From contig SKQZ01000355.1 of NCBI GenBank assembly GCA_007118765.1, positions 1 to 9,340 of the forward strand: 9,340 nucleotides of DNA. Reading direction: 5' to 3'. The translations under genes were made by a program, and so were the position numbers. Position 1 is the first letter of the stretch. The number at the start of each line of letters is the position of its first letter. Source of the DNA: Candidatus Hydrogenedentota bacterium (lineage in GTDB: Bacteria; Hydrogenedentota; Hydrogenedentia; Hydrogenedentales; CAITNO01). Of this stretch, positions 1 through 6,258 are shown one piece after another. The notes under the pieces are model-generated. The model did not search any database. It was not told the DNA's origin and worked only from the letters and a program-made list of their open reading frames with translations.

Positions 1-110
1 CCGGCTTCATTCAGTTTCTCAAAGGACTTGCGATCAGCGGAGGGGTTGGGATTTGCCGCAGACTTGCCGGCTTCCGGGGGTGCGGGTTTGGGGGCGTTGT
101 CTTGTGTCAT
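1..110 (-). CDS. Unidentified Pro/Ala-rich protein, N-terminus only (partial)
   Basis: The ATG lies at 110-108 on the minus strand, and the frame stays open to the window edge, giving about 36 codons. The visible N-terminus begins MTQDNAPKPAPPEAGKSAAN and is rich in Pro, Ala, Asn and Lys, with no hydrophobic signal sequence. It looks like a flexible, disordered lead-in before a folded domain that lies outside the window. The start codon comes 2 nt after the TAA of the upstream P-loop ATPase, so the two are almost certainly co-transcribed and probably translationally coupled. That makes this a candidate partner of the ATPase. The family cannot be named from what is visible. Confidence 0.7.
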   Translation of the reverse strand, partial: MTQDNAPKPAPPEAGKSAANPNPSADRKSFEKLNEA

Positions 111-112
111 GG

Positions 113-1039
113 TTAGAAGTATCCTAGTCTGTTTGCCATGTCGGCTATGCAAGCACTGATCTTGCGTTTCGGTTGTCCTATCACAAAGGGCATCCCTGAG
201 TTTACAGCCTCGGACACATGGCGATCAAAATAAAGATGCCCCAACAGCTCCGGTTCTATCATCAAGTGTTGCCGCGCATGTTTGCTCAATATGTTGGCGG
301 CTATTTTCGACTCATACACGTTTGTCGCTTTGTTCACAACAATGCGAGGACGCATGGAACGGGCCAACGCGGTGATTTCCGCAATGACCTGTTCGCCCGT
401 TGCCGTGTCCAGCATATCGCTGCTGTGCACACACCCAATAAACTCCGACAAGGTCTGGCAACGTTTCAGCAACAGCGCAACTTCCTTGGAATTATAGAAC
501 CGTGTGATGCGCCGGAACAAGGCCGCCCGCAAAAATTTGAAGGCGTTGTCAATGCTTGTGCGTTCCGGCGTGATTACCAGCATCCCATTATCCGCTGCCA
601 TCAGGAAAAAGTCAAGCGTGTTCAGGTGTGCGCCCGCATCCAAATCAATCAGCACAAGGTCGGCGCCGAGCTTTCGCAATTCCCGAATAAGCGCCACCTT
701 TAACTGATAGCGCGGGTTGGCTACGTCAATCAACCCCGTTGTGCCCGGCACCAGACGCAAATTCTCATACGCGGTATCACGAATAACATGGTCAAGCGTC
801 TTGGCGCCCTTTTTGTAAAAGAACTCGTCCAGCTGGGTATCACACTGGACACCCAACACCGCCTCCACATTCGAGCAGCTTAAATCGGCATCCAACAAGA
901 CCGTGCGCCACCCGCGCCGTGCAATTTCTATGGCAAGGTTCACGGCAAAGCAGGTCTTGCCGACACCGCCTTTGCCGCCGCCTACCACAAGTATTTCGCT
1001 GCCCTCCAAGGGCATGCTCTGTTCTTCAATCAACTGCAC
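113..1039 (-). CDS. MinD/FleN (YlxH)-like P-loop ATPase
   Basis: A SIMIBI-class ATPase of the ParA/MinD superfamily, about 308 aa. Seen in the sequence, numbered from the chosen start: deviant Walker A KGGVGKT at about 23-29 with the signature lysine, switch I LLDADL at about 48-53, and Walker B LVLIDLDAG at about 128-136. The C-terminal part (GHLYFDRHVSEAVNSGMPFV) matches the FleN/YlxH pattern. A segment around 168-205, rich in Arg, Phe and Leu, looks longer than in plain MinD. Such proteins usually dimerise on ATP and position or count surface structures such as flagella or pili, or membrane complexes. No flagellar, minC, minE or parB gene is visible here. The start is GTG at 1039 because an AGGAG (1052-1048) sits 8 nt upstream. 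A GTG at 1069 would add 10 residues but has no good ribosome site. Family call is firm; cellular role is open. Confidence 0.88.
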   Translation of the reverse strand: MQLIEEQSMPLEGSEILVVGGGKGGVGKTCFAVNLAIEIARRGWRTVLLDADLSCSNVEAVLGVQCDTQLDEFFYKKGAKTLDHVIRDTAYENLRLVPGTTGLIDVANPRYQLKVALIRELRKLGADLVLIDLDAGAHLNTLDFFLMAADNGMLVITPERTSIDNAFKFLRAALFRRITRFYNSKEVALLLKRCQTLSEFIGCVHSSDMLDTATGEQVIAEITALARSMRPRIVVNKATNVYESKIAANILSKHARQHLMIEPELLGHLYFDRHVSEAVNSGMPFVIGQPKRKISACIADMANRLGYF

Positions 1040-1130
1040 ACGCAATTCTCCTGAAAAATACGCCAACACATCGGCACTCTATTATTTTTCAACAAGTGCG
1101 CACCCGTTGTCAATAATTTACCCCAAAGAA

Positions 1131-1163
1131 ACAGGCCTGTCGAATAGCAGGCGGTGTGTCGCC
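1131..1163. repeat. Cluster of short inverted repeats, possible operator
   Basis: A perfect 10-bp palindrome ACAGGCCTGT lies at 1131-1140. Its right half overlaps the first arm of a second inverted repeat, GCCTG (1135-1139) with CAGGC (1148-1152), 8-nt spacer. A third, GGCG (1150-1153) with CGCC (1160-1163), follows. The position between two divergent units suits an operator or a structured leader. No regulator family is recognised, and repeats this short can occur by chance. Confidence 0.3.
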
Positions 1164-1185
1164 AAGAAAATATCCGAAATTAAAG

Positions 1186-1215
1186 GTGAAATTATCACAA
1201 CCTGTTATGTATAAT
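1186..1215 (+). promoter_or_regulatory. Candidate sigma70 promoter for the transporter operon
   Basis: A perfect TATAAT -10 hexamer sits at 1210-1215. At 18-bp spacing lies a weaker -35, GTGAAA (1186-1191), matching 4 of 6 consensus bases. Transcription would start near 1222, in an A+T-rich stretch. If this is the only promoter, the permease start at 1575 lies about 350 nt downstream. That leaves room for a long leader or the small ORF at 1270. Confidence 0.5.
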
Positions 1216-1269
1216 ACACCTCCGGTTATCGTAATGAAGCACGGTTTACGGAACTAATGAAGGGCATTT

Positions 1270-1584
1270 ATGGCTGATTGGCACGCCACCACCGGACACG
1301 CGGCCCGAACGGCCCATGGGCATGCGTTGCCACGTGTAGTGTATCTTTTGTTACACCATTGCCATAAATGGAAATGCCGCAGCCGCGCCGATATCCTGGC
1401 GCATAGCCATACCGGTTTGGGACAAACCACCATGCCCGTTCCCACTGCGCCTGCCCGTCCGCGTCCTGCCATGCAACAGTCTTCGTTTGCTGCGCATGCG
1501 CCTGGGCATTTGTTTTCTTGGGAATATGCAGAATTCCAAACGCTCCAACCATCATTTTGTCCACGGAGACATACATGCCGCTGA
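1270..1584 (+). CDS. Possible small His-rich hypothetical protein (104 aa)
   Basis: No family is recognised, and whether this is a gene is uncertain. In favour: an AGGG (1261-1264) stands 5 nt before the ATG, a promoter candidate ends at 1215, and the TGA at 1582-1584 overlaps the permease start (1575) by 10 nt, as in translationally coupled genes. The product would contain 12 His and 4 Cys in 104 residues. These include a cluster at 29-36 (HHCHKWKC), then H45 and H47, followed by a Pro/Ala-rich stretch. There is no signal peptide or membrane span. If real, metal binding would be the first guess, which fits upstream of a cation ATPase only loosely. Against: the same stretch is also open on the other strand, and composition weakens toward the 3' end. 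It could equally be an untranslated leader. Confidence 0.3.
   Translation: MADWHATTGHAARTAHGHALPRVVYLLLHHCHKWKCRSRADILAHSHTGLGQTTMPVPTAPARPRPAMQQSSFAAHAPGHLFSWEYAEFQTLQPSFCPRRHTCR
1339..1356. repeat. Inverted repeat GTGTA-N8-TACAC
   Basis: GTGTA (1339-1343) and TACAC (1352-1356) flank an 8-nt T-rich spacer. The symmetric shape and the place upstream of an amino-acid-type permease recall operator sites. The spacing differs from the TyrR box (TGTA-N10-TACA), so no regulator is assigned. It may also be a weak RNA hairpin. Confidence 0.25.
1414..1428 (+). repeat. Small perfect hairpin in the leader
   Basis: GGTTTG (1414-1419) and CAAACC (1423-1428) pair perfectly around a 3-nt loop. No U-run follows, so it is not an intrinsic terminator. 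It may be part of a structured leader of the permease message. No known riboswitch is recognised around it. Confidence 0.3.
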
Positions 1585-3446
1585 AAAAAGATTTAACGCT
1601 TGTAGATGTATTCGCGATTGCAGCAGGCGCAATGGTCAGTTCCGGCTTGTTCGTATTGCCTGGCATTGCATTCGCACAAACCGGTCCTTCTGTAATCTTG
1701 TCGTATTTTCTGGCTGGGCTGTTGATGATTCCCGCAGCGTTGTGCCAATGCGAGCTGGCCACGGCCATGCCGCAGTCCGGCGGCAGTTATTTCTTTATTG
1801 TGCGCAGTCTCGGCCCGTTTGCCGGCACGTTTACTGGCTTTGCCGATTGGGTATCCGTAAGCCTGAAAGCCGCCTTCGCCTTGGTGGGCATTGGCACTTT
1901 GGCAAAATTGGCCATGCCGAACGCCGATGAGTGGACCATTAAGATGGTGGCCATACTGGCGTGCATGGCTTTTACCACATTGAATCTTGTTTCCGTGAAA
2001 AGCACCGGCCGCTTTCAGGTTGTGCTGGTATTTGGCCTGCTGGTGATTCTGGCGTGGTATGTGATTTTGGGCATGTTTCACGCCAACCCTGTAAACTTCA
2101 CCCCGTTTTTGAACGACGGATGGGGCTCAATGTTTGTGGTTGCGGGTATGGTGTTCGTTTCCTACGGCGGCCTGACAAAGGTCGCGAATGTATCCGGTGA
2201 AGTACGCAATCCGGGGCGCAACATTCCGTTGGGCATATTCCTGGCCTTTTTCGTCATCAATATCTTTTATGTGCTGGTTGTTTTCGTAACCGTAGGCGTA
2301 ACGCCGCCTGCTCAACTGGCCGAAAGCTTCTCGCCCATTGCCTTGGGCGCGGACATGACCATTGGCATCGTTGGATACACGGCGGTGCAAATCGCTGCGT
2401 TTTTGGCGTTTGTGACCACGGCCAACGCCGGCATTCTGTCAGCGGCGCGTTCCCCCATGGCCATGGGACGCGACGGACTGCTGCCGGCAGCCATCGGTCT
2501 TACCAGTCATCGGTTCCACACGCCGTATGTGGCCATATTGCTTACCAGCGCCTTCATGTGTGTCACCATCGCCTTTCTACAGATTTCAGACTTGGTGAAA
2601 GCGGCCTCGGCATCTTTGATGGTGGTATTTATGCTTGTAAATCTGTCGGTGGTCATCATGCGCCACAGCGGCATCAAGAACTACCGCCCAACCTTTCACG
2701 TACCTTTCACGCCGTGGATTCAATTTGCCGCCATTATCATATACACCATTGTTCTGGTGCGCATGGGGCCTGTGCCGTTGCTAATGACGGGCGGCTTGGC
2801 GCTGCTGGCACTGCTTTGGTATTTCGGATACGTATACTCTCGCATTGACCGTGAATACGCCTTTGTTCACATGGTGCAACGCATGATTTCGCGCGAGTTC
2901 TTCGGGCGTGGCCTGGAAGATGAGCTCAAGCACATTGCCTTGGAGCGGGACGAAGTGGAGCAGGACCATTTCGATGCCATTGTAAAGAAATGCGAGGTGC
3001 TTGACTTGGGCGAAAGCATGGAAATAGACGCTTTCCTCAAAACATTGGCAACGCGCATCAGTGCCAAGACCGGCGCGGATGAGGCACGACTGTTTCGCAA
3101 GTTCATCGCCCGGGAAGAAGAGTCGAGCACGGTGCTGAAGCCGGGGCTGGCCATCCCGCATATTGTGGTGGACGGGGAAAATCTTTTTGACATGTTGCTG
3201 GTGCGGTGCCTCAAGGGCATTGACTTTCCCGGCGCCGAGGCCCCGGTAACCGCCGCGTTTGTACTTTTCGGCACCCGGGACGAGCGCAACTTTCACCTGA
3301 AAGCACTCATGGCGATTGCGCACATTGTTGAAGAGCCCGGCTTTAAACAACGATGGCTTCATGCGCGAAACGAAGAAGACCTGCGTGATATTGTGTTGCT
3401 GTCAAAACGCGCACGAAATGCGTGCTTGGAAGTGGAGTCGTCATGA
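1575..3446 (+). CDS. APC-superfamily permease fused to a PTS EIIA (fructose/mannitol-type) domain
   Basis: A 623-aa inner-membrane protein in two parts. Residues 1-425 form an amino acid-polyamine-organocation permease with about 12 hydrophobic segments (roughly 10-34, 38-56, 83-110, 123-140, 147-167, 183-200, 218-242, 262-290, 316-338, 344-364, 380-398, 401-420). Family marks include the N-terminal segment ending GLFVLPG (24-30), PQSGGSY (66-72) and GEVRNPGRNIPLG (208-220). Substrate is probably an amino acid or amine, taken up by proton or sodium symport or exchange. After a charged linker (425-465), residues about 466-615 match EIIA type 2. The phosphorylation motif REEESSTVLKPGLAIPH carries the acceptor-like His529, and HLKALMAIAH (574-583) follows. 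I infer that phosphorylation of His529 by HPr/NPr gates the permease. No EI or HPr gene is in view. The start at ATG 1575 is supported by GGAG (1565-1568) 6 nt upstream; an in-frame ATG at 1518 lacks a ribosome site. Domain calls are firm; substrate is unknown. Confidence 0.9.
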   Translation: MPLKKDLTLVDVFAIAAGAMVSSGLFVLPGIAFAQTGPSVILSYFLAGLLMIPAALCQCELATAMPQSGGSYFFIVRSLGPFAGTFTGFADWVSVSLKAAFALVGIGTLAKLAMPNADEWTIKMVAILACMAFTTLNLVSVKSTGRFQVVLVFGLLVILAWYVILGMFHANPVNFTPFLNDGWGSMFVVAGMVFVSYGGLTKVANVSGEVRNPGRNIPLGIFLAFFVINIFYVLVVFVTVGVTPPAQLAESFSPIALGADMTIGIVGYTAVQIAAFLAFVTTANAGILSAARSPMAMGRDGLLPAAIGLTSHRFHTPYVAILLTSAFMCVTIAFLQISDLVKAASASLMVVFMLVNLSVVIMRHSGIKNYRPTFHVPFTPWIQFAAIIIYTIVLVRMGPVPLLMTGGLALLALLWYFGYVYSRIDREYAFVHMVQRMISREFFGRGLEDELKHIALERDEVEQDHFDAIVKKCEVLDLGESMEIDAFLKTLATRISAKTGADEARLFRKFIAREEESSTVLKPGLAIPHIVVDGENLFDMLLVRCLKGIDFPGAEAPVTAAFVLFGTRDERNFHLKALMAIAHIVEEPGFKQRWLHARNEEDLRDIVLLSKRARNACLEVESS

Positions 3447-3520
3447 CAATGCTGAAGAAGCCGTTGCCTGCTGTCGGACGGCGTTGCTCAGGAATCGTCA
3501 CGGCAACGGCACAACAATAA
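3443..3520 (+). CDS. Possible 25-aa coupling ORF between permease and ATPase
   Basis: The frame reads MTMLKKPLPAVGRRCSGIVTATAQQ at its full 25 residues. Its ATG overlaps the permease stop as ATGA (3443-3446), GGAG (3434-3437) stands 5 nt upstream, and TAA ends at 3520, 10 nt before the ATPase ATG. It thus fills almost the whole gap between the two large genes. It is basic (K, K, R, R) and lacks a membrane span. It could be a coupling leader that carries ribosomes to the ATPase start, a small regulator, or chance. No homologue is recognised. Confidence 0.25.
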   Translation: MTMLKKPLPAVGRRCSGIVTATAQQ

Positions 3521-3530
3521 AGGGCAGGAT

Positions 3531-6239
3531 ATGTCAGAAAAGACGCCGCCGTTTCTCGTGAAGAACCCGCATGCGCTGTCGGCGGAAGATGTTGTGCAAC
3601 AATTGGAAAGTCAGCAGGACGGCCTTACCAATAAGGCGGCTGCGGACCGACTGGAAAAGGTTGGCTACAACCGGCTCGCCGAACCTGAAAAAGAAGGGCT
3701 GCTGAAACGCTTTTTCAAGCATTTTCACGATGTTCTGATATACGTCCTGCTTGTGGCGGCGCTTACCACCGCCCTGCTCGGCCATTGGGTGGACACGGGC
3801 GTTATTCTGGCGGTGGTGGTTATCAACGCCACCATCGGCTTTATTCAGGAGGGCAAGGCCGAAAAGGCCTTGGAGGGCATTCGCAAAATGCTCTCCCTTG
3901 GCGCTCATGTGCGCCGCGACGGGGAATGGACGGAGATTGACGCCGAAGAGCTTGTGCCCGGCGATATCGTGCGGTTGCGCTCGGGCGACCGTGTGCCGGC
4001 GGACATCCGCTTGTTCAAAATCGCCAATCTGCGCATTGAGGAAGCCGCCCTTACCGGCGAATCCGAGCCGGTCAAGAAAGAGGCGGTGCCCGTGGATGGC
4101 GATGCCGACTTGGGCGACAGGTACAGTATGGCCTATTCCGGGACGCTGGTAACAGCGGGTAACGGCACGGGCATGGTGACGGCCACCGGCACGGAAACGG
4201 AACTGGGGCGCATCAGCACCATGGTGCGTGAAGTAGAGAAGATCGCCACGCCGCTCACCCGCCAGATGGCGCAGTTTGGCAAGGTGCTGTCCATCATCAT
4301 CGTCAGTATGGCCGCCTTCATGTTCTTCTTTGGCTTTATCTTCCACGATTTCAGCATCACCGACCTCTTCCTTGCGGCCATCGGCTTTGCCGTGGCCGTT
4401 ATCCCCGAGGGTCTGCCTGCCATCCTTACCATTACCCTGGCTTTGGGCGTGCAACGCATGGCAGGACGCAACGCCATTACCCGCAGGCTCAATGCCGTGG
4501 AAACGCTGGGCTCTGTCACGGTCATTTGCTCGGACAAGACCGGCACACTCACGCGCAACGAGATGACGGTGCGCCATATTGTCACGCGGGAAGACGATTT
4601 TGGCGTCTCCGGCGAAGGGTACGCGCCCGAAGGCGAAATCAGCAGCGGCGATACGGCGGTTGCGGTTGGTGATTATCCCGCACTGGAATCCTTGGTGGAG
4701 GTGATGGGCATTTGCAACGATGCCGAATTGCGAAACAAGGACGGCCAGTGGGAGGTCACCGGCGAACCCATGGAGGGCGCGCTGCGCGCTTTGGCACGGA
4801 AGGCGGGCTTGCAGCCCAAACAATACGAACGTGTAAGCGACATTCCCTTTGACTCCGAACACAAGTACATGGCAACCTTGGTTCATGTTGCGGACAACCG
4901 GCAGCACATCCTGCTCAAAGGCGCGCCGGATGCGTTGATGAACCTGTGCCAACATCAGCGCGGCAAGGATAATGCCCTTGAAGAACTGGACCGTGGTTTC
5001 TGGGAACAGCAGGTGGAGGAATTAGGCAGTCAGGGGTTGCGCGTACTTGCCGCCGCCGCACGCGATGTGGACGGCAGCATGGATACGTTAAAAGAAGAAG
5101 ACCTCGAACACGACATGGTGTTTCTGGGTGTGGTGGGCATTATTGATCCGCCGCGACCGGAAGCCATCGAAGCCATCAAGGCCTGTTACCAAGCGGGCAT
5201 CAATGTCAAGATGATTACCGGCGACCATGCGGGCACCGCCAAGGCCATCGGCCACGAGATGGGCATTGACCACGGCGAACGAGTTGTCACCGGCGCGGAA
5301 TTGGAAGCCGCCTCGGATGAAGAACTGGTGCAGATAGCACAAGAAGCGGCCATTTTCGCGCGCACCAGCCCGGAACACAAACTGCGGCTTGTGAAAGCGC
5401 TTCAGGCGAAGGGGGAAGTGGTGGCCATGACCGGCGACGGCGTAAACGACGCCCCCGCATTGAAACGCGCCGACGTGGGCATTGCCATGGGCATCAAAGG
5501 CACCGAGGCGAGCAAGGAGGCGGCGGAAATCGTGCTGGCCGACGACAACTTTACGTCCATAGAACGCGCCATCGAAGAAGGGCGCACCATTTACGATAAC
5601 CTGCGCAAGGCCATACTTTTCATACTGCCCACCAATGGCGCCCAAGGGCTGGTGATGCTGGCCGGGGTGCTGTTTGGCCTCGAACTGCCCCTTACGCCCG
5701 TGCAGATTCTTTGGGTCAACATGGTGGTTTCCGTAACGCTGGCGCTGGCCATGTCCCTTGAGCCTTCGGAGCCCAATGTAATGAACCGGCCGCCGCGCAA
5801 ACCGGGCGCGCCCATACTCGGTTTTGTGCTGTTATGGCGCATCGCCTTTGTTTCCGTACTTATCGGCGGCGCAACGGTCATTGTATTCCTGGTGAGTCAA
5901 GGCCGGGGCGCCGCATTGGAACTGGCCAGAACCCAGGCGGTCTGTACGATTGTGGTGGGCACGGCGTTTTACTTGTTCAATGCCCGTTACTTGCAGGCAT
6001 CCAGCCTCAGCATCAAGCGGTTGTTCGACAACAACGCCGCATGGGTGGCGGTGGGCGTACTGGTCGTGATACAGTTGGCCTTTGTTTACGCGCCGTTCAT
6101 GCAGCTATGGTTTGAAACCGTTTCCATGCACCCCTTGCACTGGCTGGCGCCGTTTGGCGTGGGCATAGGGGTGTTTTTCTGCGCCGAAATCGAAAAAGCT
6201 TTCTCGCGGCATTTCTTCGAATCAAAACTAAACGGTTAA
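3531..6239 (+). CDS. Type II (Ca2+-ATPase-like) P-type cation-transporting ATPase
   Basis: A 902-aa cytoplasmic-membrane ion pump, normal length for type IIA/CtpF-like bacterial enzymes. Domains in order: cation ATPase N-terminal domain (about 8-60); TM1-2 (66-106); actuator with TGES (175-178); TM3-4 (250-306) with PEGLP (292-296); phosphorylation domain with SDKTGTL (334-340) and Asp335; nucleotide domain with KGAPD (463-467); DPPR (539-542); MITGDH (561-566); TGDGVNDAP (634-642); then TM5-10 (about 691-884). All catalytic residues are present, so it should be active. Transport-site residues differ from SERCA: Glu309 is kept as E293, Asn768 as N702 and Asn796 as N730, but Glu771 is Q705, Asp800 is S734 and TM8 has no acidic residue. 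Ca2+ is therefore not assured; another cation is possible. An AAGGG at about 3520-3524 is the ribosome site. It is probably co-transcribed with the upstream permease-EIIA gene. Confidence 0.95.
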   Translation: MSEKTPPFLVKNPHALSAEDVVQQLESQQDGLTNKAAADRLEKVGYNRLAEPEKEGLLKRFFKHFHDVLIYVLLVAALTTALLGHWVDTGVILAVVVINATIGFIQEGKAEKALEGIRKMLSLGAHVRRDGEWTEIDAEELVPGDIVRLRSGDRVPADIRLFKIANLRIEEAALTGESEPVKKEAVPVDGDADLGDRYSMAYSGTLVTAGNGTGMVTATGTETELGRISTMVREVEKIATPLTRQMAQFGKVLSIIIVSMAAFMFFFGFIFHDFSITDLFLAAIGFAVAVIPEGLPAILTITLALGVQRMAGRNAITRRLNAVETLGSVTVICSDKTGTLTRNEMTVRHIVTREDDFGVSGEGYAPEGEISSGDTAVAVGDYPALESLVEVMGICNDAELRNKDGQWEVTGEPMEGALRALARKAGLQPKQYERVSDIPFDSEHKYMATLVHVADNRQHILLKGAPDALMNLCQHQRGKDNALEELDRGFWEQQVEELGSQGLRVLAAAARDVDGSMDTLKEEDLEHDMVFLGVVGIIDPPRPEAIEAIKACYQAGINVKMITGDHAGTAKAIGHEMGIDHGERVVTGAELEAASDEELVQIAQEAAIFARTSPEHKLRLVKALQAKGEVVAMTGDGVNDAPALKRADVGIAMGIKGTEASKEAAEIVLADDNFTSIERAIEEGRTIYDNLRKAILFILPTNGAQGLVMLAGVLFGLELPLTPVQILWVNMVVSVTLALAMSLEPSEPNVMNRPPRKPGAPILGFVLLWRIAFVSVLIGGATVIVFLVSQGRGAALELARTQAVCTIVVGTAFYLFNARYLQASSLSIKRLFDNNAAWVAVGVLVVIQLAFVYAPFMQLWFETVSMHPLHWLAPFGVGIGVFFCAEIEKAFSRHFFESKLNG

Positions 6240-6258
6240 TCGGGCATGCAATGCTACG
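6240..6258. other. 19-nt convergent intergenic gap
   Basis: This is the space between the TAA of the P-type ATPase (plus strand) and the TAA of the surface/prepilin fusion (minus strand). I see no GC-rich hairpin followed by a T-run for either strand, so termination here is not explained by an intrinsic terminator. Confidence 0.6.

Larger units (their letters stand above)
1040..1269. other. Divergent intergenic/regulatory region
   Basis: This is the A+T-richer space between the minus-strand ATPase and the plus-strand transporter operon. It holds the ATPase ribosome site (1048-1052), a perfect TTGACA hexamer on the minus strand (1113-1108), a cluster of inverted repeats (1131-1163) and a plus-strand promoter candidate (1186-1215). 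The minus-strand TTGACA has no well-spaced -10: the nearest AATAAT is 21 bp away, so that promoter is not called. No RNA gene is recognised here. Confidence 0.5.

Noticed and set aside
218..703. A 161-codon plus-strand frame opposite the MinD-like ATPase.
   Set aside because: It is antisense to a conserved ATPase and has no recognisable domain or ribosome site.
1081..1113. A minus-strand promoter with perfect TTGACA (1113-1108) and AATAAT (1086-1081).
   Set aside because: The spacer is 21 bp, too long for a standard sigma70 promoter, and the 17-bp position holds a poor -10.
1339..1356. GTGTA-N8-TACAC as a TyrR box.
   Set aside because: TyrR boxes need TGTA-N10-TACA with inner AAA/TTT; here the gap is 8 and the inner bases do not match.
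1518..1574. An in-frame upstream ATG giving a 19-residue longer permease.
   Set aside because: There is no ribosome site before 1518, whereas ATG 1575 has GGAG at 6 nt and gives the normal short N-terminus before TM1 of APC proteins.
1268..1768. A 166-codon minus-strand frame across the divergent region and permease start.
   Set aside because: It overlaps the first 190 nt of a clear permease gene, and its product has no recognisable motif. It does weaken the case for the plus-strand small ORF in the same stretch.
3534..4955. A 473-codon open frame on the minus strand opposite the P-type ATPase.
   Set aside because: It is fully antisense to a gene with unambiguous catalytic motifs, has no recognisable domain, and is rich in His/Arg/Gln as expected from reading GC-rich codons backwards.
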